Positions 39,661 to 47,086 of a DNA stretch of 64,000 nt are shown piece after piece (position 1 is the first letter of the stretch; each line of letters begins with the position of its first letter). The stretch lies in assembly GCF_003052165.1 (NCBI RefSeq), contig NZ_CP024869.1:1460001-1524000 (forward strand). Reading direction: 5' to 3'. A program made the translations under genes and the position numbers. The notes beneath the pieces are model-generated. The model worked only from the letters and a program-made list of their open reading frames with translations, was not told where the DNA came from and made no database searches. Source of the stretch: Dietzia sp. JS16-p6b. GTDB lineage: Bacteria > Actinomycetota > Actinomycetes > Mycobacteriales > Mycobacteriaceae.

Positions 39661-39757
39661 CGAGTGGTCGATTTCGATCGCGTTTGCCCAGGGCGAATTC
39701 TCCCGCTCGGCGTATTTGCGACCACTCGCCGAGGAGGGTGGGCTCGGCCCCGGAGTT
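39661..39757 (+). repeat. 97-bp dispersed repeat, right copy flanking the Wadjet operon
   Basis: Direct copy of the element at 32649-32745 (about 91 of 97 bases identical). It carries the same perfect 10-base inverted arms at 39661-39670 and 39719-39728 around a 48-base interior. It occupies most of the gap between bioN (ends 39774) and jetA (starts 39630). Its differences from the other copy are scattered single bases. Confidence 0.88.
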
Positions 39758-39773
39758 CGCCCCGCCGGGGCGC

Positions 39774-40373
39774 TCAGTCGTCGACGCCGCGGGCCGCCAA
39801 CGCGTCGCCGAGCTGGTCGGCCGTGGTGAGCGCCCCGAGGACGGTGGGTACGACCAGCGCCCTGATCGACATGCCCAGACCGCGCGCCCTGCGGGCCTCG
39901 GTCACCTGCCGGAGCTGCCGGGCGAGCAGGGGGATCGCCCGGATCGTCAGGACCAGTACGAGCGCCACCCGATCCGGCGAGACCCCGACGCGGCGCAGTG
40001 GCTGGGCGGCCCTGGTGACCGCGTCGAGCATGTCCGAGACCCTGGTGGTCAGCGCGACGAGGCCCGCGACCGCCACCGCCACCAGAAGCGCGCCGCTCAC
40101 CCGGATCGCGGTGTCGAGGTCGGCGACGATCCACTGCAGCACCAGGATCGCGATCAGCATCGGCAGCACGGGACGAACCTGGTCCCAGGCCGCGCCCGGA
40201 CGAATCCGCCCGACCGCGTAGAGCGCAGCGGCGAACCCCAGTGCGGGCAGGACGTGCCAGGCCTGGCGCACTGACAGTGACACCGCGAGGATCAGGGCGC
40301 AGACCAGGAGGATCTTCACCCCCGCCGGCAGACGGTGGAGCAACGAATCGCCGGGCTGGTAGGTGGCGAACAC
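39774..40373 (-). CDS. bioN: biotin ECF transporter transmembrane protein
   Basis: A 199-residue EcfT/CbiQ-type membrane coupling protein with about five helices. The cytoplasmic coupling motifs that contact the ATPase are visible as TEARRARGLG and the upstream LAVSLSVR region. GTG at 40373 abuts the bioM stop without a gap. It is the last gene of bioYMN, and its 3' end meets the right repeat copy and the Wadjet operon. Confidence 0.88.
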   Translation of the reverse strand: MFATYQPGDSLLHRLPAGVKILLVCALILAVSLSVRQAWHVLPALGFAAALYAVGRIRPGAAWDQVRPVLPMLIAILVLQWIVADLDTAIRVSGALLVAVAVAGLVALTTRVSDMLDAVTRAAQPLRRVGVSPDRVALVLVLTIRAIPLLARQLRQVTEARRARGLGMSIRALVVPTVLGALTTADQLGDALAARGVDD

Positions 40374-41132
40374 CTAGATCTCCGTGCCCGATCCGGTATC
40401 CGAGCCCGAGCCCGAGCCCGAGCGCAACGCGATCCGGCGGTACCCGGACAGCGCGGCCGCGGGGGCGTCGTCGATCACCACCCGCCCACCGTCCACCACC
40501 AGCACACGGTCGAAGTCGGCGACCAGCCCCAGGTCGTGGGTCACCACCACGAGTTGTTGGGAGAGACCCGCGAAGGTCTCGGCCACCAGCGCGCGGTTGC
40601 GCAGGTCGAGCAGGGTGGTGGGTTCGTCGGCCACGATCACCGAGGGCTCGATCACCAACACCGCCGCCAGGGCGAGGAGTTGCTTCTGGCCGCCGGACAG
40701 CAGGTGGCAGGGGTGATCGGCGTGGTCGGAGAGGTTGTAGGTGGCGAGCACCTGCTCGACCCGTCGTCGTCGATCCTCGCGGCTCAGGCCCGACCGGCGC
40801 AGGGAGAAGTCGACGTCCTCCGCCACGGTGGGCATGACGATCTGGGTGTCGGGATCGGTGAAGCAGAAGCCGACCCGGCGGCGGACCCGGGCGCCTTTGC
40901 GGTGGGTGTCGAGGCCGTCGACGGTCACCGTGCCCGAGGAGGGGACCACCAGACCGTTGATCATCCGCGCGAGCGTCGACTTGCCGCCACCGTTGACGCC
41001 GACGATCCCGATACGCCTCTCGGTCAACACCAGATCGATGTCGGTGAGGACTGACCTGTCGCCGTAGGAGTGGGAGACCCCGTCGAACCGGATCTCGGTG
41101 CCGCGGTCGTCGGCCACGCGGGGGCCGGTCAC
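40374..41132 (-). CDS. bioM: biotin ECF transporter ATP-binding protein
   Basis: A 252-residue energizing ATPase for the biotin importer. Walker A GVNGGGKST, Q-loop DPDTQIVMPTVAEDVDF (typical of EcfA), signature LLSGGQKQLLALA, Walker B VIVADEPTTLLDL and a VVVTHDLGL H-loop. The last residues are a Ser-Gly repeat encoded by four CGAGCC-type hexamers at 40401-40424. GTG at 41132 overlaps the bioY stop by 4 bases. Confidence 0.9.
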   Translation of the reverse strand: MTGPRVADDRGTEIRFDGVSHSYGDRSVLTDIDLVLTERRIGIVGVNGGGKSTLARMINGLVVPSSGTVTVDGLDTHRKGARVRRRVGFCFTDPDTQIVMPTVAEDVDFSLRRSGLSREDRRRRVEQVLATYNLSDHADHPCHLLSGGQKQLLALAAVLVIEPSVIVADEPTTLLDLRNRALVAETFAGLSQQLVVVTHDLGLVADFDRVLVVDGGRVVIDDAPAAALSGYRRIALRSGSGSGSDTGSGTEI

Positions 41133-41731
41133 GCGGGGGTCGGACGCTGCCCACGCAGCGGAGCGATCAGACCGGGCCGCGCCTTGTGGACCTGTACGGC
41201 GACGACGGCGGTGACGACCGCCTTGACGAGGTCGCCGGGGACGAAGACGCCGTTCGCCGCGATCGCGGCCGTCAGTGTCAGCTCGGTGCGGATGAGCATG
41301 CCCACCACGCCGAAGGCGTAGATGACCACGATGCCACCGAGGATGTTGATGAGCAACCCGGGGATCAGACGGTAGCGGGGCATCATCAGGGCGGTGAGAA
41401 GCCCGATCACGACGACGGCCGGGAGCCAGCCGAGGAGGAACCCCGCGGTGGGGCTCGCCAGCGCGGTCAGAGTGGTGCGGCCGCCGGCGAGGACGGGGAG
41501 CGCGAGACCGATGACGATGACCGCGAGCACCGAGAGCAGACCCTTGCGCCAGCCCAGCAGCGCGCCGGCGAGCATGACGCCGAGCGTCTGCAGCGTGATC
41601 GGAACGCCCGCGGAGCCGATGCTGATCTGCCCGGGCAGGCCGAGGACGACGATGAGGGCGGCGAACACCGCGATCTGGGCGAGATCTCGGGTTGCGCTCC
41701 GGGCCGGGGCCTGATCGATGGAGGTGCTCAC
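41129..41731 (-). CDS. bioY: biotin transporter substrate-binding subunit
   Basis: A 200-residue S-component that binds biotin in the membrane; it has six hydrophobic helices and the family pattern GLPGQISIGSAGVPITLQTLGVMLAG. GTG at 41731 follows an AAGGAAG ribosome site. First gene of bioYMN. An imperfect palindrome resembling a BioQ site lies 37-49 bases upstream, so biotin-responsive repression is plausible. Confidence 0.92.
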   Translation of the reverse strand: MSTSIDQAPARSATRDLAQIAVFAALIVVLGLPGQISIGSAGVPITLQTLGVMLAGALLGWRKGLLSVLAVIVIGLALPVLAGGRTTLTALASPTAGFLLGWLPAVVVIGLLTALMMPRYRLIPGLLINILGGIVVIYAFGVVGMLIRTELTLTAAIAANGVFVPGDLVKAVVTAVVAVQVHKARPGLIAPLRGQRPTPA

Positions 41732-41767
41732 GTGGACTTCCTTGTCACCTGGAGAGTGGATCGACAC

Positions 41768-41780
41768 TGTACGCCGTTCA
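41768..41780. promoter_or_regulatory. BioQ-like operator upstream of bioY
   Basis: TGTAC-GCC-GTTCA, a 5-3-5 palindrome with one mismatch. It resembles the TGAAC-N3-GTTAC-type site reported for the actinobacterial biotin repressor BioQ. It sits 37-49 bases before the bioY start. Confidence 0.5.
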
Positions 41781-41863
41781 TTGTTGTCCCTGACCCGCCG
41801 ATTCGCGTCATCGGGGTGGGAGGCTCCGCGTGTTCGGGCGCGGGCCCGGCCGGATTGGCTTAG

Positions 41864-41879
41864 AGTGATCTGCATCACA
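41864..41879. promoter_or_regulatory. CRP/GlxR-like site
   Basis: AGTGA-TCTGCA-TCACA, one mismatch from the symmetric TGTGA-N6-TCACA consensus, ends 20 bases before the GTG of the secreted protein at 41900. So close to the start, it more likely represses than activates. Confidence 0.65.
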
Positions 41880-41899
41880 TCTTTTGGTTCGGGGGGCCA

Positions 41900-43147
41900 G
41901 TGACGACTCGATCCCAGCGCGTCTTCGGCGAGGTCATCGCCGCATTCCTCGTGGCCGTCCTGGCCTTCGTCCACCTGCCGGCTCACGTCAGCGCGCAACC
42001 CTTTGCCGTCTACCTGGACGTCGTGGCCGACAATCCGCACGGTGAGTCGGCGGGAGGCTTCTCCACCTCCATGACCACCGACCGCGAGGAGCTGGCCGCG
42101 GCGCTCGCCGTGGTGCGCGCCGCGGGCGTCGCACCGGAGCGATACGCGACCCTCACGCGCCAGTACTGGCTGGCGGTCGGTGCTCAGAACGCGGGGATCG
42201 ACCTCGCCGAGTGGGAGCCGGCCCGGGGGCTGGAGGCGAACCTGGAGACGGTCGACAAGGTGTACGTGAACTACCTGCGGCTGTACAACTCCCACGACGG
42301 TTTCTGGTGGACCGGGATGGCCGGGCTGGCCGGGATGTCGTTCGCCGCCGGGTTCTGGGACCTCGACGAGGTGGGGGGCGTGCTCAGCGTGCCCGGGCTG
42401 CACGAGGTGGGGACCGGGGTCGGTGACGCGCTGAGTGGAGTGCCGTGGGAGCTGGCGGCCGGGATGCCGCGCGATGTGCGACTGCTGGCCACGGCGGGCC
42501 CGACTCTCACGCGCGCCGACGCGGACTGGTACCTGCACCGGCTGCTGATCATGCAGCGCAACATCTTCATGGACATGATCCCGATGCACGAGGCCTACCT
42601 GGCAGGGGGGTTGCCGGCGGTCAGGGAGCTCGCGGCGGGCGGGGCGTATGACCAGTACGCGCTCGAGGCCTGGCGGAGGCTCGACGAGGGCTCACCGGAG
42701 GGCAGGTCGGAGGCGCTGCTGCGGATGGCGTCGCGGGAGCAGAACCAGATCATCGCCGACCAGTGGGACGCGACGGCGGCCGGCCGAGGGGACGTCGGTC
42801 GGGTGCTCACCTACGTCACCACGGTGGGCGGCTCCCCCGATATTCCCGGGGCCTCCACTCTGGGTGGTTTCCGCCCGCTGTCGGTGCGCGCGGATGTCAA
42901 CGGCCGGCCGACGGTGCTGCACACCCCGCTTCCCGCGTTCAACTGGGCCGATAGGGAGCCACGCTGGGAGTACATCGAGCAGGATCTCGTGCCGGCGTTC
43001 CGGTCGCTCGTGCGCGACCGGCCGGCGGAGGCACCGGGCTACCTGGACGTGGACTTCCGGCCGCGGGCCGAGCAGAACCGGATCCTCGCGCGGCTGCCGG
43101 TGTTCGCCGGGCAGATGACGACGGGGTGGGCGATCGGGTCGGGGTGA
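41900..43147 (+). CDS. secreted protein of unknown function
   Basis: A 415-residue exported protein. The N-terminus is a signal peptide (VFGEVIAAFLVAVLAFVHLPAHVSAQ; cleavage likely after SAQ or VSA near residue 32). The mature part is mostly helical with many Trp/Tyr (YVNYLRLYNSHDGFWWTG; ADADWYLHRLLIMQRNIFMDMIPMHEAYLAG) and no cysteines that I can see. I do not recognise the family. GTG at 41900 has a GGGGGG ribosome site, and a CRP/GlxR-like site lies just upstream. Confidence 0.65.
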   Translation: MTTRSQRVFGEVIAAFLVAVLAFVHLPAHVSAQPFAVYLDVVADNPHGESAGGFSTSMTTDREELAAALAVVRAAGVAPERYATLTRQYWLAVGAQNAGIDLAEWEPARGLEANLETVDKVYVNYLRLYNSHDGFWWTGMAGLAGMSFAAGFWDLDEVGGVLSVPGLHEVGTGVGDALSGVPWELAAGMPRDVRLLATAGPTLTRADADWYLHRLLIMQRNIFMDMIPMHEAYLAGGLPAVRELAAGGAYDQYALEAWRRLDEGSPEGRSEALLRMASREQNQIIADQWDATAAGRGDVGRVLTYVTTVGGSPDIPGASTLGGFRPLSVRADVNGRPTVLHTPLPAFNWADREPRWEYIEQDLVPAFRSLVRDRPAEAPGYLDVDFRPRAEQNRILARLPVFAGQMTTGWAIGSG

Positions 43148-43191
43148 GGCGCGACCCGTCGGAGGCGACCCCGTCGCCGTGCCACCTCACC
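43143..43191. terminator. nested hairpins between convergent genes
   Basis: A GGCGAC/GTCGCC hairpin (43164-43169 and 43173-43178) lies inside outer arms GGTGAGG (43143-43149) and CCTCACC (43185-43191). It sits exactly between the ends of the convergent secreted-protein and TetR genes. No T-tract, so a bidirectional terminator is a guess from position and structure. Confidence 0.45.
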
Positions 43192-43193
43192 GG

Positions 43194-43739
43194 TCACCCG
43201 GGCCGATCGATCAGGGCGTCCACCGCGGTGAGAACCTCGTCCAGTGGCCGCCCGCCCTCGATGAGTTCGGAGGCCTTGAACGTCACGGCCATGACCAGCT
43301 CGGTCGTCAACTGTGGATCGGAGCGGGAGGACTCGGCGAGCGACTCGCGCAGTGGGGTGGTCATCTCGGTGTGCATCCGGGTCAGCCGCTCCCGTGCCGG
43401 ACCGTCGGGGAGCTGCGCGGCCAGCGCGGTGAGGATCGCGTGGTCACCGGCGGCGACCAGATCCAGGGTGGTGTGCACGTAGGCCACGACCCCCCGACGG
43501 CCGCCGCCCGCGTCACGCACTGCTCCCGTGACGGTGTCGATCCACCGTGGCATGAGATCCTCCGCCACGGCGACGACCAACTCCGCGCGCGAGGAGAAGT
43601 AAGTGTAGAAGTTCGACCGTGTCATGCCCGCCCGGGTGGTCAGCTCGTTGATGTCGGGAGGGGTACCGGGGGCCTCGGAGAGCATCGACCGGGCCGCGTC
43701 GAGCAGGGCCCGACGCTTGGCGTCCCGGTGTTCGCCCAC
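43194..43739 (-). CDS. TetR-family transcriptional regulator
   Basis: A 181-residue regulator with an N-terminal TetR helix-turn-helix (RALLDAARSMLSE; INELTTRAGMTRSNFYTYFSSRAELV) and a helical ligand domain. It is co-directional with and 77 bases downstream of the ATPase of an exporter whose promoter carries a TetR-like palindrome, so autoregulation of exporter and repressor is likely. GTG at 43739 is the first usable start; the true N-terminus could be slightly longer. Confidence 0.85.
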   Translation of the reverse strand: MGEHRDAKRRALLDAARSMLSEAPGTPPDINELTTRAGMTRSNFYTYFSSRAELVVAVAEDLMPRWIDTVTGAVRDAGGGRRGVVAYVHTTLDLVAAGDHAILTALAAQLPDGPARERLTRMHTEMTTPLRESLAESSRSDPQLTTELVMAVTFKASELIEGGRPLDEVLTAVDALIDRPG

Positions 43740-43816
43740 GGTGGGGGCGTCGATACGTGGAATGTCGGTCTCCCGTCACCTTCTCGGCGGAGGCCCGATC
43801 ATACGTGTCCTTCAGG

Positions 43817-44521
43817 TCACACGTGCGCGTGCAGCCGGCCGTCGACCATCTCCAGGACCCGGTCGCAGTGTTCGAGGATCTCGTGGTCGTGTGTGACCAG
43901 AACCGTCGCGACGCCGTTCTGATGGGTCTCCTCCGCGAGTAGGCGCACCACGTCGTGGCTGGTCCTGCGGTCCAGCGCCGCGGTGGGTTCGTCCACGAGC
44001 AGCAGATCGGGCGAGGACATCAGGGCGCGGGCGATGCCCACCCGCTGACGCTCGCCGCCGGACATGGTGGCCGGGCGGCGGCGCGCGCGGTGGGTCAGAC
44101 CGACGGCCTCGAGCAGGTGGTCGGGATCGCGACGCCGGGACCGGTCTCCGCCGAGTGTTCGCACGAGCCGGAGTTGGTCGCGCGCGGTGAGAGCGGGCAC
44201 CAGGTTGCCGGACTGGAACACGAACCCGACGTGGTCGCGCCGGAACCGGGTGAGGTCCCGGCGACCGAGACCGGTGATGTCGCGCCCGCCCACCTCGACG
44301 GTGCCGGAGGTCGGGGACAGCAGTCCGCCGGCCACGGCCAGGAGGCTCGATTTGCCGGCTCCGGAGGGGCCGACCACGGCCAATACCTCACCACGGGCCA
44401 CCTCGACGTCGACACCGTCCAGTGCGTAGAGGGTCTGGTCGCCGTCCCGGAAGGTCAACTCGACGCCATTCAGGCGAAGGCCCGGGGCGGAGGCGTCGCC
44501 GGTGCGTGTGGTGGTGGTCAT
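43817..44521 (-). CDS. ABC exporter ATP-binding protein (LolD/MacB type)
   Basis: A 234-residue ATPase. Walker A GPSGAGKSS, Q-loop VFQSGNLVP, signature MSGGERQR, Walker B LLLVDEPTAALD and H-loop VTHDHEIL all intact. This type pairs with FtsX-like permeases to extract or export hydrophobic compounds, antibiotics or lipoproteins. ATG overlaps the permease stop (ATGA). Cargo unknown. Confidence 0.9.
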   Translation of the reverse strand: MTTTTRTGDASAPGLRLNGVELTFRDGDQTLYALDGVDVEVARGEVLAVVGPSGAGKSSLLAVAGGLLSPTSGTVEVGGRDITGLGRRDLTRFRRDHVGFVFQSGNLVPALTARDQLRLVRTLGGDRSRRRDPDHLLEAVGLTHRARRRPATMSGGERQRVGIARALMSSPDLLLVDEPTAALDRRTSHDVVRLLAEETHQNGVATVLVTHDHEILEHCDRVLEMVDGRLHAHV

Positions 44522-45645
44522 CGGTTCTCTCCCAGTGCGCTGTGCGGGTCGACGGCGGTGATGCGGATGGTGGCGAGGGTGGCACCGACCAGTCCCAGTG
44601 CCAGGAGGAGGACGGCTCCGAGTGCGATGGGTCCGGTCTCGAGGGCGAACGGCATGCCGGTGCCCACCAGGAACGACCCCACTCCCACGCCGATGGCCAC
44701 ACCGACCGCGATGGACCCCGCCAGCAGGATGAAGGCCTGCCCGATCGCGTCGCCCAGGAGTCGCACGGTCGAGGCGCCCATGGCGCGCAGGACAGCGATC
44801 TCGCGGGATCGCTGGACGGTGAGGATGGCGAAGAACGCACCGACGACCAGCGCTGAGATGGCGTAGAGGAACCAGGTGATCATCGACATCGTCATCATCT
44901 CGGCCTGGTATCCGGGCGAGGAGTCGAACGACTCCTCCAGGGTGCGCGCCGAGGTGTCGGCCGCGGCATCGCCGGTGGCCAGGTCGGGCAACTCGCCGTC
45001 GACCCCGGCGAGGGCCACGACGCTGTACTCCTCACGGGCGCCGGCGCGCGACTCCTCGCCGAAGCGGGTGCCCGCGTGCACGTCCTGCCACGTGGCCAGG
45101 GTGGTGAAGGCCATGTCGACGTGGCCGAAGGTGTGTTGGGCGGCCGCGATGCCGACGACCTCGAGGGGGATCCCCAGTCGGTCGACCGTCACCGTGTCGC
45201 CCGGGCCGACGGAATCGGCGGCGGTGGCGCTGATGAGGATCTCCCCGTCGGACTGGGGCGCACGGCCTTCGGCCACCTCGGGAACGAGCGGGCCCTCGGG
45301 GTCCGCCCCGATGAGGGTGAGGTCAACCGGGGTCCCGGCGGAGGTCCTGGCGTTGATGATCGACAGTCCCATCGGTGTGGCCACCGATACGTCGGGTCGT
45401 GCGGCCCAGGCCTCGACCTGGTCGGGCCCGACCACGGATCGGGTGAACGCCGAGTCGGTGCGGGTCTCGGGAGCGAACGCGACGGCCTGGACGGGCATGC
45501 GCTGCAGGCCGGAGACGCCGTCGTTGACCAGTCCCGAGGACAGCCCGGCGAGGAGAACCATGAGGACGCTGATCAAGGCCACGACGGAGCCCATCAGGGT
45601 GAATCGGGATCGCGCGAAGGTCAGTTCGCGTAGGGCGAGGAACAT
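44518..45645 (-). CDS. ABC exporter permease (FtsX/MacB type)
   Basis: A 375-residue permease: one N-terminal helix (FTLMGSVVALISVLMVLLAGLSSG), a 200-residue extracytoplasmic domain, then three helices of the FtsX domain (ITWFLYAISALVVGAFFAILTVQRSREIAVLRAMGAS). It is a paralogue of the permease at 51.6 kb. First gene of the permease-ATPase-tetR group, with a palindromic operator 47-69 bases upstream. Confidence 0.88.
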   Translation of the reverse strand: MFLALRELTFARSRFTLMGSVVALISVLMVLLAGLSSGLVNDGVSGLQRMPVQAVAFAPETRTDSAFTRSVVGPDQVEAWAARPDVSVATPMGLSIINARTSAGTPVDLTLIGADPEGPLVPEVAEGRAPQSDGEILISATAADSVGPGDTVTVDRLGIPLEVVGIAAAQHTFGHVDMAFTTLATWQDVHAGTRFGEESRAGAREEYSVVALAGVDGELPDLATGDAAADTSARTLEESFDSSPGYQAEMMTMSMITWFLYAISALVVGAFFAILTVQRSREIAVLRAMGASTVRLLGDAIGQAFILLAGSIAVGVAIGVGVGSFLVGTGMPFALETGPIALGAVLLLALGLVGATLATIRITAVDPHSALGENR

Positions 45646-45691
45646 GGAGGCCTTCCGGCATCGACATCGGGAACGGAGAATATGCTAACAT

Positions 45692-45714
45692 CATGTCAGT
45701 ATCATGCTGACATG
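45692..45714. promoter_or_regulatory. TetR-type palindromic operator
   Basis: Perfect inverted repeat CATGTCAG (45692-45699) and CTGACATG (45707-45714) with a 7-base spacer, upstream of the exporter permease. An additional ATGCTAACAT just before it (45682-45691) echoes the ATGCTGACAT of the right arm, so a second, weaker site may overlap. Confidence 0.75.
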
Positions 45715-46390
45715 GTGTCGCGAAGATCTCACCCCGGTGTGGTGGGGCAGCGCGTCTCCACTGCGGAGAAGGAACACGAGGTGGACGTCCTCGTGGCCAT
45801 GCCCGGGGCGGGGATCGTGGCGATCGAGCTCAAGGCGCGATCGTGAGCGCGGCCGTCTGATGATCGTCGGCGACGCCGGGCAGAGCGTGGTCCATCGGAC
45901 CGGTCGGCCGCCCGTCGACCTGGTGCCGCTGGTGCTCGATCACAATCTGCGAAACACGCGTCAGATCGCGAGTGCCTTCCTGCCCCTGGTGGGACAACGG
46001 ATGGAGCTGCGCGGCGGCTCGGGGCCCGCGGTCCGTTACGTCGAGGTGCCGGAGGGCACTGACGCCGTAGCGGCCGGTGACGACGAGGCCATGCGACTGC
46101 TCGACGAGGGCTGGGAACCGCGGGACGTCGCGTTGCTGACCACCGGATCGCGGCACCCGATGCAGGTCGAGGCGCAGGAAAGCGGGAATGACCCCTACTG
46201 GGAGACGTTCTGGAGTGGCGAGGACATCGTCTACGGCCACGTGCTCGGGTTCAAGGGCCTGGAGCGCCGCGCCGTGGTGCTGGTGTGCAACCACCACGAC
46301 GGCATGGACCGGGTCCGCGAGAGGGTGTACGTGGGGCTGTCTCGCGCGACGGATGTCCTGGTGGTGGTGGGTGATCCCGGTGCGCCGTGA
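45711..46390 (+). pseudogene. remnant of a NERD-domain superfamily I helicase
   Basis: The first 45 codons read as the core of a NERD (nuclease-related) domain, EHEVDVLVAMPGAGIVAIELKA, and stop at 45846. In a different frame, about 45855-46390 encodes the C-terminal half of a UvrD-like helicase: IVGDAGQSVV, LDHNLRNTRQIASAF, HVLGFKGLERRAVVLV and YVGLSRATDVLVVVGD. The Walker A region and roughly 300 residues between the two parts are missing, so the gene has a large internal deletion as well as a frame change and cannot be an active helicase. The start overlaps the TetR-type operator. Confidence 0.7.
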
Positions 46391-46440
46391 GGCGGCAGGT
46401 GAGCGCGTGGACGTTGCCGGGGTGCGCGAGCCGAAGGAAA

Positions 46441-46476
46441 ACCACCGCCCGGCCTGGTGTGGGGCCGGGCGGTGGT
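46441..46476. terminator. strong bidirectional hairpin terminator
   Basis: A perfect 14-bp stem (ACCACCGCCCGGCC, 46441-46454, with its inverse at 46463-46476) and an 8-base loop, between the helicase remnant (+) and hsp20 (-). On the minus strand it is followed by TTTTCCTT, so it best fits termination of hsp20. Confidence 0.85.
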
Positions 46477-46498
46477 CAGGTGGCCACGAGAATCGCGG

Positions 46499-46957
46499 TC
46501 AGCTCCCGAGGTCGGCGGAACCTTCGACGATCTCTGCCTGCTCGGCCTTCCGGGCGCCGTGGGAGACGGAGATCTTGCGCGGCTGGGCCTCCTCGGCCAC
46601 GGGGATCACCAGGCGCAGCACGCCGTCGCTGTAGTCGGCCTCGATCTTGTCGGTCGCCAGGCCCTTGCCCAGGGCGAGCTGCCGGGCGAAGGTGCCCGAC
46701 TGACGCTCATGCATGAGCCACTGGGCATCACCCTCCGCCGGCGCGCGGCGTTCGGCACGGACGGTGAGGGTGCGGTCCTCCACGTCGATGTCGATGCTGG
46801 AGGGATCGACGCCCGGGAGGTCGATGAGGCCCACGAAGCGATCGCCCTCCTTGTACAGGTCCATCGGCAGAGAGGTGGACGCGGTCGCGCTGCGCAGCCC
46901 CTCGCCCAGGAGGCGATCGAGCTCACGGAACGGATCGAAACGGGTGGTGGTGGCCAT
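46499..46957 (-). CDS. Hsp20/alpha-crystallin small heat shock protein
   Basis: A 152-residue ATP-independent holdase chaperone. The alpha-crystallin domain spans about 30-135 (PMDLYKEGDRFVGLIDLPGVDPSSIDIDVEDRTLTVRAERR; the conserved end DGVLRLVIPV). The short N-terminus FDPFRELDRLLGEGLR is typical of actinobacterial Hsp18-like proteins. Two HAIR boxes lie 75-129 bases upstream, so HspR repression and heat induction are expected. A strong terminator follows the gene. Confidence 0.92.
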   Translation of the reverse strand: MATTTRFDPFRELDRLLGEGLRSATASTSLPMDLYKEGDRFVGLIDLPGVDPSSIDIDVEDRTLTVRAERRAPAEGDAQWLMHERQSGTFARQLALGKGLATDKIEADYSDGVLRLVIPVAEEAQPRKISVSHGARKAEQAEIVEGSADLGS

Positions 46958-47031
46958 GATGGTCTCCTTCAGGACTGGTCGGGATGCGCCCGGCGTCTCC
47001 GGGATCGCACACGGTTCAACTCACCGCCGTA

Positions 47032-47086
47032 GTTGAGTATTCCCGACTCAGGTCACAAAATGTGGCTTGAGTCGGGTGCACTCAGA
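47032..47086. promoter_or_regulatory. two HAIR boxes (HspR binding sites) upstream of hsp20
   Basis: The HspR consensus is CTTGAGT-N7-ACTCAAG. Box 1 is GTTGAGT-N7-ACTCAGG (47032-47052), box 2 is CTTGAGT-N7-ACTCAGA (47066-47086). Their centres are 34 bases apart. Box 2 overlaps the 3' end of the upstream gene. Confidence 0.8.

Noticed and set aside
32649-39757. The 97-bp repeats as attL/attR of an integrated element
   Set aside because: There is no integrase, recombinase or tRNA end at either side, and the repeat has internal inverted arms and several mismatches between copies, unlike a core attachment site.
39631-41154. The jetA frame stays open about 1.5 kb further upstream
   Set aside because: The extension is antisense or out of frame to bioN and bioM and is Arg/Gly/Pro-rich; the JetA family begins near 39630.
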